Source: Erysipelotrichaceae bacterium (GTDB lineage: Bacteria > Bacillota_I > Bacilli_A > Erysipelotrichales > Erysipelotrichaceae). From it: DNA of 5,056 bases. Both the position numbers and the translations under genes were made by a program. The notes under the pieces are model-generated. The model ran no database searches, was not told where the DNA came from, and saw only the letters and a list, made by a program, of their open reading frames with translations. Position 1 is the stretch's first letter. Every line of letters starts with the position of its first letter. The DNA lies in assembly GCA_027449005.1 (NCBI GenBank), contig DAIDML010000153.1, positions 1-5,056 of the forward strand, in the 5' to 3' direction. Of the stretch, positions 4,788-5,056 are shown piece by piece.

Positions 4788-5056
4788 TTTTTCTATCTTT
4801 AGGATGACCACCACCAATATCATAGACAATTTCTCTAAAGGTTGTTCCCATTGGAACTTCCACAAGGCCAATGTTTCTAACATGACCAGCCAGCGCAAAA
4901 ACCTTTGTTCCTGGAGAAGTTGACGTACCAATGTCTCTAAACCATTCACTACCTTTCACAATGATGTTAGGAACATTTGCTAAGGTTTCCACGTTGTTCA
5001 CCACGGTTGGTTTGTGATGATACCCACTGACAGATGGATAAGGAGGCTTATTCTTA
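4744..5056 (-). pseudogene. internal fragment of a second hydB/nuoF-like gene, inverted, broken at the hydA junction
   Basis: Read on the minus strand from the window edge, the frame is open and matches hydB codons about 320-417, from NKPPYPSVSGYH through IVYDIGGGHPKDRKIKAIQIGG. Only two residues differ (R to H after SGYH; A to E in KGSAWF). The DNA is only about 86% identical, with the changes synonymous. After IQIGG the match ends at 4764/4765 and the frame adds LSREYH and a stop (TGA, 4744-4746). The upstream part of the gene lies beyond 5056. The strong bias to synonymous change shows this DNA evolved as a working gene until recently, so it comes from a paralogous or closely related hydB. 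It lacks the downstream SLBB end, the NuoF [4Fe-4S] site and the ferredoxin domain. Confidence 0.88.

Noticed and set aside
4635..4949. 104-codon open frame on the minus strand
   Set aside because: It is a different frame from the one matching hydB in the inverted segment and shows no family features. It also runs across the junction into the hydB 3' end, so it is a by-product of the join.
4744..5056. Fold-back (same-molecule) amplification chimera of the hydB copy in this window
   Set aside because: A fold-back of the same molecule would be essentially identical. The copy differs at about 14% of bases with a synonymous pattern, so its template was another hydB. A chimera with a different template remains possible.
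1..5056. CRISPR array, riboswitch or phage defence system
   Set aside because: No regularly spaced identical repeats, no long structured leader (the longest non-tRNA intergenic stretches are ~130 and ~130 bp and hold promoters, operators and terminators), and no defence-type protein motifs were seen.

Overview
The window reads as a stretch of a low-GC, Gram-positive-type anaerobe (Bacillota, or a walled or free-living relative of the Mollicutes such as Erysipelotrichales or Izemoplasmatales; this placement is inference and weak). The signs are AT-rich codon use, strong AGGAGG-type ribosome binding sites, tRNA genes with encoded CCA, compact intrinsic terminators, and a bifurcating-type [FeFe]-hydrogenase operon. 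TGA is used as a stop (kinase gene) and tryptophan is TGG, so the code is the standard bacterial one, not the Mycoplasma code.

Layout. Positions 1-228 are the C-terminal end of a MATE-family efflux transporter. A tRNA-Asn(GTT) / tRNA-Glu(TTC) pair (297-456) follows, with a good promoter and a clear terminator. A two-gene unit (590-2240) encodes a zinc-free quinone-oxidoreductase-like dehydrogenase and an aminoglycoside-phosphotransferase-fold small-molecule kinase, overlapping by 14 nt and closed by a strong terminator. A regulatory stretch (2270-2368) carries two tandem Rex-like palindromes next to an extended -10 promoter. It drives hydC (NuoE-like, 2369-2884), hydB (NuoF-like with extra iron-sulfur domains, 2871-4697) and the start of hydA (4710). 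The operon should make the NAD(P)H-linked, probably electron-bifurcating HydABC complex. HydC and HydB form the flavin/NAD module, and HydA would be the H-cluster catalytic subunit. Rex control would tie the operon to the NADH/NAD+ ratio.

The most striking feature is at the right end. After about 19-20 codons hydA stops abruptly at about 4764-4770. The remaining 292 bases, to the window edge, are an inverted copy of an internal part of hydB (matching 3830-4121) at about 86% nucleotide identity by hand count. Nearly all differences are synonymous; only two of about 97 residues change. Both reading frames die shortly after the junction, and the junction falls on a 6-7 base microhomology (GTCCCC). 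The inverted piece therefore comes from a second, constrained hydB gene (a paralogue or a related strain), not from a fold-back of the copy in this window. Either the genome holds a real rearrangement between two hydrogenase loci, or this is a chimeric join near a contig end. The sequence alone cannot decide, but the position (within 300 bp of the edge) and the loss of both genes make an artefact a serious possibility.
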